A stretch of DNA of 64,000 nt, taken from assembly GCF_902705875.1 (NCBI RefSeq), contig NZ_CACSIK010000001.1:357558-421557 (forward strand), written 5' to 3'. The stretch is from Zhongshania aliphaticivorans (GTDB lineage: Bacteria > Pseudomonadota > Gammaproteobacteria > Pseudomonadales > Spongiibacteraceae). Shown here piece after piece: positions 1-9,911 of the stretch. Under the pieces are notes generated by a model. It was not told the DNA's origin, made no database searches, and saw nothing but the letters and a program-made list of their open reading frames with translations. How positions within the stretch are numbered: the stretch's first letter is position 1; every line of letters starts with the position of its first letter. The position numbers and the translations under genes were made by a program.

Positions 1-411
1 CTTGATCAATATTTTAAAACTGAGGGATTGTCCCGCTAAAGGGTGATTCAGGTCTACGCCGACAGAAAATTTACCCACTTTTATAACTGTTGCGTTGCGC
101 ATACCTTTGTCGGTATTGAAACGCACTGCTTGGCCAAGTTTTAATTTTCCTTCGTGTTTGAGATATTTAGCAGGAATACGCTCGGTTTTGTTTGGTTCTA
201 TTTCACCGTAGGCATCTTTGGCCGCAAGTGTAACTTCAAATTCATCACCTACAGAATGGCCCGTCATCGCGTTTTCTAGTCCGCTTATAATGTTGTCGGC
301 GCCATGCATATACAAAGATGGGGTATCGTTGAAATTGTCTTCCAGTATGGTGCCCTCCTTATTTCGTAATTCATAATGGAATGAAACGACTTTATTACGG
401 CTGATTTCCAT
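1..411 (-). CDS. FKBP-type (SlyD-like) peptidyl-prolyl isomerase, 3' end cut by window
   Basis: The minus strand is open from an ATG at 411 to base 1, giving 137 codons with no stop, so the C-terminus lies outside the window. The N-terminal reading (MEISRNKVVSFHYEL) and the later SGLENAMTGHSVGDEF and YGEIEPNKTERIP segments match the SlyD-type FKBP fold with its inserted flap domain. Members catalyse cis-trans prolyl isomerisation and act as chaperones in the cytoplasm. The His-rich metal-binding tail of true SlyD would be beyond the edge, so I cannot tell SlyD from shorter FkpB-like proteins. Confidence 0.85.
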   Translation of the reverse strand, partial: MEISRNKVVSFHYELRNKEGTILEDNFNDTPSLYMHGADNIISGLENAMTGHSVGDEFEVTLAAKDAYGEIEPNKTERIPAKYLKHEGKLKLGQAVRFNTDKGMRNATVIKVGKFSVGVDLNHPLAGQSLSFKILIK

Positions 412-522
412 AAACCCCTCTCTTTGCACCCAGTTATCGCACAGTATTGTTAAGGCGCGTATAGTAATCGGGATTGCCGTACAGGGGTAGCGTGTCGCGG
501 TGAATATGATAGGAGAGTGGCT

Positions 523-705
523 ATGGGTGATGTACTGCCCTTCAAGCGAAAGTCAGTCAAGCCAAAGGCAAGTACTACCTTATGTCGAGAAGGCTTTCAT
601 AAGTGGCGGGTTGATAAGGCAAAACAATTTGATGTAAAGCAGGGGAAGTTGGTGACCGTGTTTGTATGTGAACGTTGCGGTGAAAAGAAAATCACCGCAC
701 AGTAG
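523..705 (+). CDS. Small zinc-ribbon-like protein
   Basis: A 60-residue protein. I chose the ATG at 523 because an AGGAG lies at 511-515, while the in-frame GTG at 517 would leave almost no spacing. It carries a Cys in LCREGFHKW and a C-terminal CERCG pair, so four metal ligands could be made from three Cys and one His. Basic residues dominate the N-terminus. Similar short proteins are found near parC in pseudomonads as I remember them, with no known role. A nucleic-acid-binding zinc ribbon is only an inference. Confidence 0.6.
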   Translation: MGDVLPFKRKSVKPKASTTLCREGFHKWRVDKAKQFDVKQGKLVTVFVCERCGEKKITAQ

Positions 706-711
706 TGACGG

Positions 712-969
712 TTAGTGATGTTCGCCGGTACTAGTGATTTCATCGCTAATGACAGCGAGCCAGTTTTGGGCTTCGTCTAGCCCTTCAACCGCTTTTACCA
801 CGCAGGCAATTCCTAGTAAGTGCTCTTTTAACAATTTGCGCATAGGAAGGTCGAGTTCTTGAGCTTGTTCTTGTAGAAACAAAAAGGCTTGTGCGCTAAT
901 GTCGTCAATGTGCATTTGCTGCGTATCTTGGCGATATTCTGATAGGCTTACTATTTTTTGCGCAGTCAT
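712..969 (-). CDS. Small hypothetical protein
   Basis: An 85-residue ORF facing the zinc-ribbon gene, with only 6 bp between the two stops. It starts at an ATG with a GGAGAG upstream on the minus strand. It is predicted to be mostly helical (SAQAFLFLQEQAQELDLPMRKLLKEHLLG), with no signal peptide and no membrane segment. I do not recognise the family. The good ribosome-binding site and ordinary codon use argue for a real gene. Confidence 0.55.
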   Translation of the reverse strand: MTAQKIVSLSEYRQDTQQMHIDDISAQAFLFLQEQAQELDLPMRKLLKEHLLGIACVVKAVEGLDEAQNWLAVISDEITSTGEHH

Positions 970-1115
970 GTCGGCTCTCCTCTTAACGTGAAATAAGTAT
1001 ACGGAGGGTTAGGGGAAGTGGGTCTTCGTAATTACCCTTAGAGCGCTAGGTGTTCCGTAGTAAATGATGAAGTGCTGTGGTTAAGTGATTATTGAAAAGG
1101 ATTGAATACTAAAAT

Positions 1116-3377
1116 ATGTCAGAAACTATTGTGATTGGCGCCGATGGTGTCGAGCAAATACCACTAAAGAGCTACACTGAAAAAGCGTATTTGGATTATT
1201 CCATGTACGTCATTTTAGACCGTGCCTTGCCGAATATTGCCGATGGACTTAAACCGGTACAGCGCCGGATTGTATACGCCATGAGTGAGCTCGGGCTTAA
1301 ATCAAATGCCAAGCATAAAAAGTCTGCACGCACGGTGGGAGATGTTATTGGTAAATTCCACCCCCATGGTGATAGCGCCGTTTATGAAGCAATGGTGTTA
1401 ATGTCACAGAGCTTCTCCTACCGTTATCCGCTGATTGACGGTCAGGGCAACTGGGGTTCACCGGATGACCCAAAATCCTTCGCTGCAATGCGTTATACCG
1501 AATCTAAACTGACTAAGTACGCAGAAGTATTGCTGAGTGAGCTTGGGCAGGGCACTGTTGATTGGGTCCCTAATTTTGATGGCCAAATGGATGAGCCGGC
1601 AACTTTGCCGGCTAGAGTGCCTAATATTCTTTTAAATGGTACAACTGGCATTGCGGTGGGTATGGCCACAGATATACCTCCTCACAACTTGAGAGAGGTG
1701 GTGAGCGCTTGTATCCATTTACTTGATGAACCAAATGCCAGTATTGCCGCATTATGTGAGCACGTAAAGGGGCCGGATTTCCCAACTGATGCGGAAATTA
1801 TTACCCCGGCAGAAGATTTGCGAAAAATGTATGAAAGTGGCCGTGGTTCTTTGCGAATGCGCGCGCTATGGCAAGATGAGGGCGAGGATATTGTGATTAC
1901 CTCCTTGCCGCATCAAGCTTCTGGCTCTAAGGTTTTGGAGCAAATTGCGCAGCAAATGCAGGCCAAAAAACTACCCATGGTGGTGGATTTACGTGATGAG
2001 TCTGATCACGAGAATCCAACGCGGCTCGTCGTTATTCCACGCTCTAACAGGGTAGATAAGCAGGCGGTAATGAACCACCTGTTTGCGACCACAGACCTAG
2101 AGCGTAGTTATCGGGTCAATATGAATGTGATCGGACTGGATGGCCGCCCACAAGTTAAAGGCTTGGATAAAATTCTAACGGAATGGTTGGAAATTCGTAC
2201 AGCCACCACTCGCCGCCGTTTAGAATTTCGATTAGACAAGGTGCTTAAGCGTCTGCATATTTTAGATGCTTTATTAATCGCTTTTTTGAACATTGATGAA
2301 GTAATAGCCATTATTCGTGAAGAAGATCAGCCTAAGCCTGTATTGATGTCGCGTTTTGGTATTACCGACACCCAAGCTGAGGCGGTGTTGGAGTTAAAGC
2401 TCCGCCATCTTGCTAAGCTTGAAGAAATGAAGATTCGCGGTGAGCAAGATGAGCTTGCTGCAGAGCGTGATAATTTAGAGTTGACCTTGGGGTCAACGCG
2501 TCGAATGAAAACATTGGTGCGCAAAGAGTTATTGGCCGCTGCAGAAGAGTTTGGTGATGATCGCCGCTCGCCCTTGGTGGCAAGAGAAGAGGCACGGGCA
2601 TTTTCTGAAGAAGATATTGTGGCGGCAGAGCCGGTAACCGTTATTTTGTCGGAAATGGGCTGGATTCGCTCAGGTAAAGGCCACGAAATAGACCCGCTTA
2701 GTTTGAGTTATAAAGCCGGCGATCGCTACAAATTATCGGCCCGAGGTAAAAGTAACCAGCCCGTTATTATTCTCGATAGTACCGGCCGTACCTACACGGT
2801 AGCGGCACATACCCTACCTTCTGCGCGGGGGCAAGGTGAGCCCTTAACGGGGCGGATTAACCCTCCGTCAGGCGTGGGCTTTATGGGAATGATGATGGGA
2901 AGCGATGAGGGCCATTATTTGCTGGCATCTGATGCTGGTTACGGATTTATCGCTAAACTGTCAGACTTGCAAAGTAAGAATAAGGCCGGTAAAGCAGCGT
3001 TAACTTTACCAAAAGGAGCGTTGGTGCTGCCTCCTGTCGCTATCGCTGATATGGCTTCGAGTCATGTTGTGGCGGTGACCACTGAAGGGCGGATGTTAAT
3101 CTTCCCAGTTGGTGACTTACCGTTAATGCCCCGTGGTAAAGGCAATAAAATGATAGGAATTCCATCAGCGAGAGTAGCTAATAGAGAAGAGTATGTAACC
3201 GCGGTGGCCATATTCTCTGAGCGCGATACGCTGAAGGTGATATCAGGTAAGCGGCACTTATCGCTGAAATTTTCTGAGTTAGAACACTATTTGGGCGAGC
3301 GTGGACGACGAGGGCATAAATTGCCGCGTGGTTTTCAAAAAGTCGATGCCCTGCAGACTATTGCTGCAGGTAAATAA
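1116..3377 (+). CDS. parC: DNA topoisomerase IV subunit A
   Basis: 753 residues, the usual ParC length. The breakage-reunion domain is at the N-terminus, with the catalytic tyrosine in AAMRYTES at residue 127. The quinolone-resistance region reads [10 protein letters not shown] (Ser87, Glu91), which is the sensitive-type arrangement. The C-terminal half holds the degenerate beta-pinwheel repeats of ParC rather than the GyrA box of gyrase. With ParE the enzyme decatenates daughter chromosomes. ParE is not in this window. The start is an ATG at 1116 with AAAAGGA about 15 bases upstream. Confidence 0.97.
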   Translation: MSETIVIGADGVEQIPLKSYTEKAYLDYSMYVILDRALPNIADGLKPVQRRIVYAMSELGLKSNAKHKKSARTVGDVIGKFHPHGDSAVYEAMVLMSQSFSYRYPLIDGQGNWGSPDDPKSFAAMRYTESKLTKYAEVLLSELGQGTVDWVPNFDGQMDEPATLPARVPNILLNGTTGIAVGMATDIPPHNLREVVSACIHLLDEPNASIAALCEHVKGPDFPTDAEIITPAEDLRKMYESGRGSLRMRALWQDEGEDIVITSLPHQASGSKVLEQIAQQMQAKKLPMVVDLRDESDHENPTRLVVIPRSNRVDKQAVMNHLFATTDLERSYRVNMNVIGLDGRPQVKGLDKILTEWLEIRTATTRRRLEFRLDKVLKRLHILDALLIAFLNIDEVIAIIREEDQPKPVLMSRFGITDTQAEAVLELKLRHLAKLEEMKIRGEQDELAAERDNLELTLGSTRRMKTLVRKELLAAAEEFGDDRRSPLVAREEARAFSEEDIVAAEPVTVILSEMGWIRSGKGHEIDPLSLSYKAGDRYKLSARGKSNQPVIILDSTGRTYTVAAHTLPSARGQGEPLTGRINPPSGVGFMGMMMGSDEGHYLLASDAGYGFIAKLSDLQSKNKAGKAALTLPKGALVLPPVAIADMASSHVVAVTTEGRMLIFPVGDLPLMPRGKGNKMIGIPSARVANREEYVTAVAIFSERDTLKVISGKRHLSLKFSELEHYLGERGRRGHKLPRGFQKVDALQTIAAGK

Positions 3378-3405
3378 CTGTAAATAGTGCATAACGCTAG
3401 GGCTG

Positions 3406-3438
3406 AAAGAGTGTCGCCAAGACAGGCTGCACTCTTTT
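3406..3438. terminator. Probable bidirectional terminator between parC and the convergent gene
   Basis: An 8-bp perfect stem AAAGAGTG/CACTCTTT (3406-3413 with 3430-3437) lies between the convergent stops of parC and the next gene. Its A-rich and T-rich arms give a short U-run in both directions. The 16-base loop is long, so efficiency is uncertain. Confidence 0.5.
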
Positions 3439-3454
3439 CATAACTCGGTGATCA

Positions 3455-4657
3455 TTATTCAGTTTGTTGTTTGGCGGCTTCTTGTTTAAAGGATTCTAGG
3501 GTTAATTTTTTGAGTTGGGTTTGCTGCCTTTCCAAAAGGTCACTATAGGGTGATTTCATGGCACTGATATGATTTCCCCTAATATCAACCCAAGCATCTA
3601 TCCGCTCATTGTTGCGGCTGCTGTTATCTAGCCATGTTCCTTTGCCTTCAATGGTGGCGGTGTGTAATTGATCGACAGCAGCGCATTCTTTTGCGGCACA
3701 CTCCCAGTGATCACCTTCACCGTGAATATGCGCGATACCGGCTCTGGCTCGTAGTACTTTGTCTAGGCGTTGGAATAATTCAGCGCAACACAAGGCACGA
3801 AACAAGGGGTGGTCGGTGCCGTTAACATCAAAAAAGCGCAAGCTAATCGCGTTGTGTCGGTGTACCACAATATCGGCATGATACAGCTTGGCAATGGCTT
3901 CACCTCGCGCGTAGCTGGTTCGCAAGTGTTCTCGAAAACTATCCGGAGCCATTTGCGCTCGCAGCGCGTCGTATGCCTGCCAATGGCAATGCAAAATATA
4001 ATAATCTTTAAAACGGTTTTTACCGAGTTTACTCAGGCGAATTTGCGGATTATGAATTTCTTCCAGCAACTGCCCTAAGCTATCTTCTCCAGGATACAGA
4101 CTTTGATCGTTACGCAGCGGCTGCGCAAGACGTCGACGGGCGAGTTCCAGTAAGCCTTCAATGCGCCGCATGGGTACAGCAATAATGGCGTAGCTAAAGC
4201 AGGCTAACAAACAGGTGAGAATCAGTAGGGTTTTACCAAGATCGCGTATCTCATCACCAATAAGCTCACGGCTCAGCGATAGTTTTACCAAGCCTAGGCG
4301 GCCATCGGCAGCAACCGGTGCTTCATAGTTAAGGTTTTCTACACGCCAGTGTCCGGTTTCAGCCACGGTCTCATCACGGGCATTGGCGATACTGCCATAA
4401 ACAATGAGGGGACTATTGATATAGTCCTGTAAAATAGCCTGCAAACTGACTTTATCATTGCGTAAAAGAGCCTGTTGGCTTTGAGAGGCAAGTTGGTTGG
4501 TCCATTGCTGGCCAATTAAATGCGTCGTTTCTAAGAGAATTTGCTTACTAGCCGTCATGCTAGTTAATAGTAGAGTCATGCCGGCGACCGCGCATATTAG
4601 GGCGGTAATCAGGCCGAACTTCGCTGATAAAGGTAATTTAAGGAGCTGCTTGAGCAT
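3455..4657 (-). CDS. AhpA/YtjB (Smp)-like membrane protein
   Basis: 400 residues, much longer than the roughly 210-residue E. coli YtjB/Smp, to which the N-terminal half is similar. A first membrane helix lies at about residues 15-33 and a second at about 145-165 (LLILTCLLACFSYAIIA), enclosing a periplasmic sensor-like region. The rest is cytoplasmic and contains a segment that looks like a divergent cyclase-fold domain (AIAKLYHADIVVHRHNAISL). It is divergent from serB with 117 bp between starts, the same pairing as ytjB-serB in enterics. Function is unknown; a membrane signalling role is inferred. Confidence 0.7.
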   Translation of the reverse strand: MLKQLLKLPLSAKFGLITALICAVAGMTLLLTSMTASKQILLETTHLIGQQWTNQLASQSQQALLRNDKVSLQAILQDYINSPLIVYGSIANARDETVAETGHWRVENLNYEAPVAADGRLGLVKLSLSRELIGDEIRDLGKTLLILTCLLACFSYAIIAVPMRRIEGLLELARRRLAQPLRNDQSLYPGEDSLGQLLEEIHNPQIRLSKLGKNRFKDYYILHCHWQAYDALRAQMAPDSFREHLRTSYARGEAIAKLYHADIVVHRHNAISLRFFDVNGTDHPLFRALCCAELFQRLDKVLRARAGIAHIHGEGDHWECAAKECAAVDQLHTATIEGKGTWLDNSSRNNERIDAWVDIRGNHISAMKSPYSDLLERQQTQLKKLTLESFKQEAAKQQTE

Positions 4658-4774
4658 TATGTACTTTCCATTTGGAAGGCGGGGCTTCTTTATTTCGGGA
4701 GTATATCAAGGTTGTGGTGCTTGGGTGGAGTCACGTCTGCCGCTACAATATGCAGATTGCAGTAGGGGGGTGGT

Positions 4775-5989
4775 GTGAACGATATTATATTGATCAATAT
4801 TGCGGGCGATGATCGGCCCGGTGTGACAAGTACAATCACCAGTATACTGGCGGATCATCAGGTGAATATCTTGGATATTGGCCAAGCGGTGATACACGAT
4901 AATCTGACCTTAGGTTTGCTAGTGGAAGTGCCTGCGGGTGCAGAGGCGGCCAGTATTCTAAAGGATATTTTGTTTCGAACCCATGAAATGGGTATGCAGG
5001 TGCGTTTTTTACCTGTGAGTCCTGAAAGTTATAATCAGTGGGTGTCGGGGCAGGGTAAGCAGCGCCATATCGTGACGCTGTTAGCGCGTAAAATTACTGC
5101 GCGGCATATTGCCGGTGTCACTGATATTGTGTCGCGTTATTCACTCAATATCGATCGCATAGATCGTTTATCAGGGCGCGTGCCACTAGAGGGTGTGGCG
5201 CAACAATCAAAAGCCTCTGTAGAGTTGTCAGTGCGCGGTAATTTGCCGGATGCAACGGACTTTCGCCGTGAGCTTTTGCACTTGGCCAGTGAGATGGACA
5301 TAGATATCGCTTACCAAGAGGACAATATGTTTCGCCGCACCCGTCGTCTGGTGGCGTTTGATATGGACTCAACCCTGATAGAAGCTGAGGTGATTGATGA
5401 ACTTGCGATTGCCGCAGGCGTGGGCGAGCAAGTCGTAGAAATCACTGAGCGGGCAATGCGCGGCGAGATCGACTTTACCGAGAGTTTTAAGGCTAGGGTG
5501 GCATTGTTAAAAGGCTTGGATGAGTCGGTATTAGAAGGCATTGCGCAAAGCTTGCGGATCACCGAGGGCGCAGAAAACTTGGTGTCAACCTTAAAGCAGC
5601 TTGGCTATAAAACGGCCATATTGTCAGGCGGTTTCACCTACTTTGGCCAGTATCTACAGCGAAAGCTTGGCATTGATTATGTTCATGCAAATGAATTGGT
5701 TATTCGCAATGGCCAGGTGACCGGTGAAGTGGAAGGTATTGTCGTTGACGGTAAGCGCAAGGCGGAGTTACTGCGTGAGATTGCCCAAAGAGAAGGTCTG
5801 GATATGGAGCAGGTTATTGCGGTTGGCGATGGTGCTAACGATTTACCTATGCTCAGTATAGCAGGGCTAGGCATTGCTTTTAGGGCTAAGCCCATTGTTC
5901 GTGAAAATGCCAAGCAGTCAATCTCTACCTTAGGCTTAGACGGCATTCTGTATTTATTGGGAATTAGTGATCGTTTAACGGGGAAATAA
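4775..5989 (+). CDS. serB: Phosphoserine phosphatase
   Basis: 404 residues. Two ACT-like segments occupy about residues 1-170 and a HAD phosphatase domain follows. The nucleophile motif is FDMDST, then SGGFTYF and GDGANDLPML, the classic SerB signatures. It removes phosphate from L-phosphoserine in the last step of serine synthesis. The start is a GTG at 4775 behind an AGGGGGG run. The stop lies 5 bp from the stop of the convergent fimX-like gene, so antisense overlap of the 3' ends is likely. Confidence 0.95.
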   Translation: MNDIILINIAGDDRPGVTSTITSILADHQVNILDIGQAVIHDNLTLGLLVEVPAGAEAASILKDILFRTHEMGMQVRFLPVSPESYNQWVSGQGKQRHIVTLLARKITARHIAGVTDIVSRYSLNIDRIDRLSGRVPLEGVAQQSKASVELSVRGNLPDATDFRRELLHLASEMDIDIAYQEDNMFRRTRRLVAFDMDSTLIEAEVIDELAIAAGVGEQVVEITERAMRGEIDFTESFKARVALLKGLDESVLEGIAQSLRITEGAENLVSTLKQLGYKTAILSGGFTYFGQYLQRKLGIDYVHANELVIRNGQVTGEVEGIVVDGKRKAELLREIAQREGLDMEQVIAVGDGANDLPMLSIAGLGIAFRAKPIVRENAKQSISTLGLDGILYLLGISDRLTGK

Positions 5990-5994
5990 CCGTC

Positions 5995-8004
5995 TTAGCC
6001 AAAGGCGGCAAATTCATAATTCATCGTTGGCATGGGCTCATTAACGTAGCTGCCTTGAATGAAGTCAGGGTTTAGCTGCCATAACATGGCTAGCGTTGCT
6101 GCGCTTCCCACATTGGGAATGATGATCTGGCTATTGAGTTGTCGAGCTTGCTGAACCATGTCCTTTATATGCTGGTCTGTGGGAGCGTCACTGGCTCTAT
6201 AACCCGGTTTGACGACAGCAGGCTGTATGTGACTTAAGAATTTATTGCCCTTTTTGGCGCGACCGAAGTTTCTAACGGCAAGAGATGACCCCAGTTTTTG
6301 CAGTTGTGCTGAAAAATTTAACGCCGGCTTTAAGGCGTCAGCGATGCTTTCTTCACTGAACTGCAAAATAACCGAGGATGGCGGTAAGCCTGCGGCTTTA
6401 AAGGCGACACTTAACCATGCGCAAAACTCGGGGTCGTGAAACACGTTGCCACTGAGATTTATGATGAGCTTGATGTCTTGACCAGCAAGGCGCTCCTTGG
6501 CTAATTGTTTGGTAGCTTCTACCACAATCCAGTGATCAAGTTGTGTGTTTTCTGGGGTGCGCTCTACTGCCCGTAATATTTCTCCCGCGCTAATCTCGCC
6601 TTCTTCCCAGTTTTTGATATGCAGTGTTGCCTCGTAGTGGTCGCCATTTGCAGCGCCAAGGTTGACCAAGGGCTGAAACAATAAACTTAAGCGATTGTTT
6701 GCCATTGATTCAGTCAAAATATTGCCGGCTGAATTATTGCGATCGAGTTGCTGGCGATCGCGACGGCAGATCTCCGCATTATTACCGCCTTCTTCGCTCG
6801 TCTTGTCTACGCCGTGAAACACCGTGTCTAACAGAAAGGAAGCCTTGGGCGGAGTTAGGTGGTTAATCGGCAAAACCGCAATGCTAACGGTGCATTGGAG
6901 GGATTGCTTGTGTAGTTCGAATATTTCTGCCTCTATTGCTTTAACTAGTTCCAGTGTCATTTCAAGGGCTGTGTCACTGGCAACATGATGGGCGATAGCG
7001 GTGATCATGTCGTCCGCCACGCGTCCGTAGAATTGCGCTGGTAAATGGCTGCGTACTAAATTGGCGACGGCCTCAATGAGCAGTTCAACATTTAAGAGAC
7101 TGGTGTCTTTACGTAATTTATGAAAGTGGTCGACGGATATTAATATTAAGGACGAATTGCTGTTTCGCTCGTTGTCTACAAACTCTTGTAACTGAGCAAT
7201 AAAGTGATGCTTGCTGCTCATTCGCGTTGTATTGTCGATACCATTTATAACGTTGTTGTCACTGGGCTTATGCACGGTGATTTGGGTGCATTCTTCGCCG
7301 TCATAATGGGCGCTGTCAAAATGGATTTGTGTTTTCAGTTCAGTGTCATTAGCAAGTGAAAAACTGATTTCTAATTGTTGATGCTCGTTGCTCTTAAGTT
7401 GTTTTTTGAGCACATTTTTGAATCGGTCTTGATCCTTGTTGGCAATTAAGTCAACAACTGGAAAGCCATCAAGGTCGTCGTAACCCATCTGTTCACAAAA
7501 TGGTTTGTTGGCATAAATGAGCATGCCGTCGGTAATGTAGGCAACGGGATCTTGATGGTCGTGTAAGAGTAATTGGTTGCGCTCTTCGGCCTCTGCCAAG
7601 GCCATTTTGGTGGTGGCTAGTTCAAGACGTAGTTGCCGAGCCAATTGGGCTTTGAATGCAACACCGGCTACTTCAGCCATATTATATTTGTTGACTATGT
7701 CGACCACACAAGGGTCTGGCGGCACTAGGCTGTCGCCTTCGCCAAGATAAATAACGGGAATATCTTTGTGGTACTTTCGTAAGATGTGGCCACAGCGTTG
7801 GATTTCAAGCTGGGCTTGTTCGGCATCAAATACCAAAACATCCCAGTCGCTTTTGGCAATGGCCGCACTGAGTTTTTCACCGGTATCAATCCCAAGGGTG
7901 TGAGCAATTCGCCCACCGCGTCGGCAGTGAGAAGTCAGCTGTTCGGCATCACTGTCTGCAAGGCAGAACAGGAGAATGTTAATGGCCGTGTTTGGGCTGC
8001 TCAT
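5995..8004 (-). CDS. FimX-like degenerate GGDEF-EAL c-di-GMP receptor
   Basis: 669 residues: a receiver-like domain (1-120), a short coiled coil, a PAS domain (about 155-265), a GGDEF-fold domain (about 285-420) and an EAL-fold domain (about 435-665). Both catalytic motifs are lost. The GGDEF position reads VADDM, the EAL signature reads YEATL, the conserved ExxES position reads FSEES, the DDFG loop reads VRNFG, and the usual KID lysine region reads VVKPG. This is the pattern of P. aeruginosa FimX, which binds c-di-GMP through its EAL domain and controls type IV pilus assembly. Its position between serB and psd matches the fimX locus. Pilus control here is inferred from that homology. Confidence 0.85.
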   Translation of the reverse strand: MSSPNTAINILLFCLADSDAEQLTSHCRRGGRIAHTLGIDTGEKLSAAIAKSDWDVLVFDAEQAQLEIQRCGHILRKYHKDIPVIYLGEGDSLVPPDPCVVDIVNKYNMAEVAGVAFKAQLARQLRLELATTKMALAEAEERNQLLLHDHQDPVAYITDGMLIYANKPFCEQMGYDDLDGFPVVDLIANKDQDRFKNVLKKQLKSNEHQQLEISFSLANDTELKTQIHFDSAHYDGEECTQITVHKPSDNNVINGIDNTTRMSSKHHFIAQLQEFVDNERNSNSSLILISVDHFHKLRKDTSLLNVELLIEAVANLVRSHLPAQFYGRVADDMITAIAHHVASDTALEMTLELVKAIEAEIFELHKQSLQCTVSIAVLPINHLTPPKASFLLDTVFHGVDKTSEEGGNNAEICRRDRQQLDRNNSAGNILTESMANNRLSLLFQPLVNLGAANGDHYEATLHIKNWEEGEISAGEILRAVERTPENTQLDHWIVVEATKQLAKERLAGQDIKLIINLSGNVFHDPEFCAWLSVAFKAAGLPPSSVILQFSEESIADALKPALNFSAQLQKLGSSLAVRNFGRAKKGNKFLSHIQPAVVKPGYRASDAPTDQHIKDMVQQARQLNSQIIIPNVGSAATLAMLWQLNPDFIQGSYVNEPMPTMNYEFAAFG

Positions 8005-8047
8005 GGTAGCTTGTTAATCGGTTTAATATTGAATGACTCTAAGGTGT

Positions 8048-9835
8048 CTACAGTGCATCCCAAAGCTGATTGAAGTCGTCATTATTCACTTCGTCAGCAT
8101 CGGGTACATCCATTTTAATTGGGTTTCTGGCGATATCTTCAAAGCGGAAAAGTTTGAAAGCGTTTGATTGCTCCACCATTTCACCTAATTTAATACGCAT
8201 AGCATGTCCCGGTCGCAACAGCTCAACGGTATGGCCTTCTGAGATACCAACCACACCTGATAATAGCAGCAGCGGACCTTTAGCAATTGTACCGCCGGGT
8301 AATAGCATGGCTCGTTGATATTCATTCACCGGCAACCCTGCCTGTATTAAACGCGCGCTGTAAGGGGTGGCTGCAGATGCGAGGGCTTCAATACCTATTT
8401 GATGGCTATTGTCACTGCGTAGCCAGCGAACCACGCCAACACGCCAGCTGTCATAATCGTCGGTTTTGAGGCCAACCAATTCGCCGGTGCGAATGCGGAG
8501 TTTGGTGCTTTCGGGCCATTCAACTCGGCAACCCGTGCTACTGCTGTCTAAAATACGTGTGCGCAGGTATTCATACTTACTGTCAGGACTAACCGTGGTA
8601 GAGCTACTTTGTGGAAGGCTGTAGCTAATCGATTCCATTGCGCTATCGGACATGTAATTAACGGGCACAGAGGTCTCTTTGTCTCTGGTGTCTTTACCAT
8701 CAGCTCGGTTCCAAGAGCCCGCTTGTTTGATTCTACGCTCCTGAAAACGCTCAGCACTGTCTTCGTTATGATCATGTTCAAATTGAAAGTTTTGAAAATC
8801 AAGCTGATTAGCTACGTAGAAGTGGGTTGTGTTCATGCCAACGGTAACGAGTACGGGGTCATTACAGGGAGTGCGTTCAGCTGTGCGGGAGGTTGCCGAG
8901 TCCCAGGCAATACTCAGGTGGTCAATAATTGTTTTGTTAAGCGTGATGGTGTGGCTGGATTTGCGTGGTGTCACACTACGGGCTAGCCCACCGCTTTGTG
9001 ACAGTAGCGGCTTGGTGTTGATGCCAAGCCAGCCTACAGCGGGTGCGCGCTGCATTAGTTCGCGGTAGCTTGGTGAAGCATCTTCCGTTGGGTTAAATAG
9101 AAATACACAGCTTTCAAATTTATCGACTCGGAGCTCGATATAGGCCGCCCAATTATTAAGTTCACCGTAGACTTCTTCTATCTGTCGCTGCGGTAGTTGA
9201 TGGGTTTTACTGCAGCCAAGCATGAGTAGTCGTAAATAGGCCTGCTGGACGGTGCCATCTCCATAAACGCTATCTGACACCTTTGACTTGCGTGTCTTGT
9301 GTGCAAGAGCGGCTTGATAAATTTTATGAGCCGTTATCCAAAACCCAGAATGAGATGAGCGGTAGAGTTGGTAAGTGCGAAGCAGAATTCTACTGTGTTC
9401 GGTTAACGCACGATGCAGGCAGCTTGCCATGGCATCTTTGGAGCGAAGCAGTCGGTTTTCATTCTCTAGGTTTTGAAATGCCTGACAGTAACCGGTTGCC
9501 AGCTGAGTGTTAAGGGTGTTTGCGAGAAGGACGATTTTCTGGGTCTTCTCGGGTAACACAACTGGCTTATTTAAATAGTGCTGCGATAAACCTTTTACAA
9601 TGTGATGAACATGCGGGCGAATGAGCTCAAGAATTTCATAGCGATCCTTGGGCTTGCATTGAGTGTGGCTTAATTCAGATAAGGCTTGAAATAAAAGGCG
9701 GGTTGCTTCGCCAAGATTTGCAAGCGGCAAGCTCCCCAGCCAAGCTTTGACCGCATTGGTGTTTAGCGCGAACAGGCTGTGCTTGTCGCGAGTAATGTCA
9801 GGCGTTGCAATGGCAAGGCTTGAGTGATTGCTCAT
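8048..9835 (-). CDS. PilZ-like domain protein, partner of the FimX-like gene
   Basis: 595 residues from the ATG at 9835, which has AGGA four bases upstream. A TTG at 9925 in the same frame has no ribosome-binding site and would overlap epmB. The large N-terminal region is helical and unassigned. Residues about 430-530 look like a PilZ barrel: LRTRILDSSSTGCRV followed by GVVRWLRSD and QIGIEAL, with the second half of the c-di-GMP motif (D/NxSxxG) present. A homologue sits next to fimX in pseudomonads. It lies 43 bp upstream of the fimX-like gene on the same strand, so co-transcription and a shared c-di-GMP role are likely. Confidence 0.65.
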   Translation of the reverse strand: MSNHSSLAIATPDITRDKHSLFALNTNAVKAWLGSLPLANLGEATRLLFQALSELSHTQCKPKDRYEILELIRPHVHHIVKGLSQHYLNKPVVLPEKTQKIVLLANTLNTQLATGYCQAFQNLENENRLLRSKDAMASCLHRALTEHSRILLRTYQLYRSSHSGFWITAHKIYQAALAHKTRKSKVSDSVYGDGTVQQAYLRLLMLGCSKTHQLPQRQIEEVYGELNNWAAYIELRVDKFESCVFLFNPTEDASPSYRELMQRAPAVGWLGINTKPLLSQSGGLARSVTPRKSSHTITLNKTIIDHLSIAWDSATSRTAERTPCNDPVLVTVGMNTTHFYVANQLDFQNFQFEHDHNEDSAERFQERRIKQAGSWNRADGKDTRDKETSVPVNYMSDSAMESISYSLPQSSSTTVSPDSKYEYLRTRILDSSSTGCRVEWPESTKLRIRTGELVGLKTDDYDSWRVGVVRWLRSDNSHQIGIEALASAATPYSARLIQAGLPVNEYQRAMLLPGGTIAKGPLLLLSGVVGISEGHTVELLRPGHAMRIKLGEMVEQSNAFKLFRFEDIARNPIKMDVPDADEVNNDDFNQLWDAL

Positions 9836-9911
9836 AATATCCTGAACTTCACAGTTTTGATGTTGAGTTGCATTTGCTTTGTGATTTAAGTCTATGTTTT
9901 TACGCGTTAAT

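Noticed and set aside
8609..8986. 125-codon plus-strand ORF
   Set aside because: Lies opposite the PilZ-like gene and has no supporting motif.
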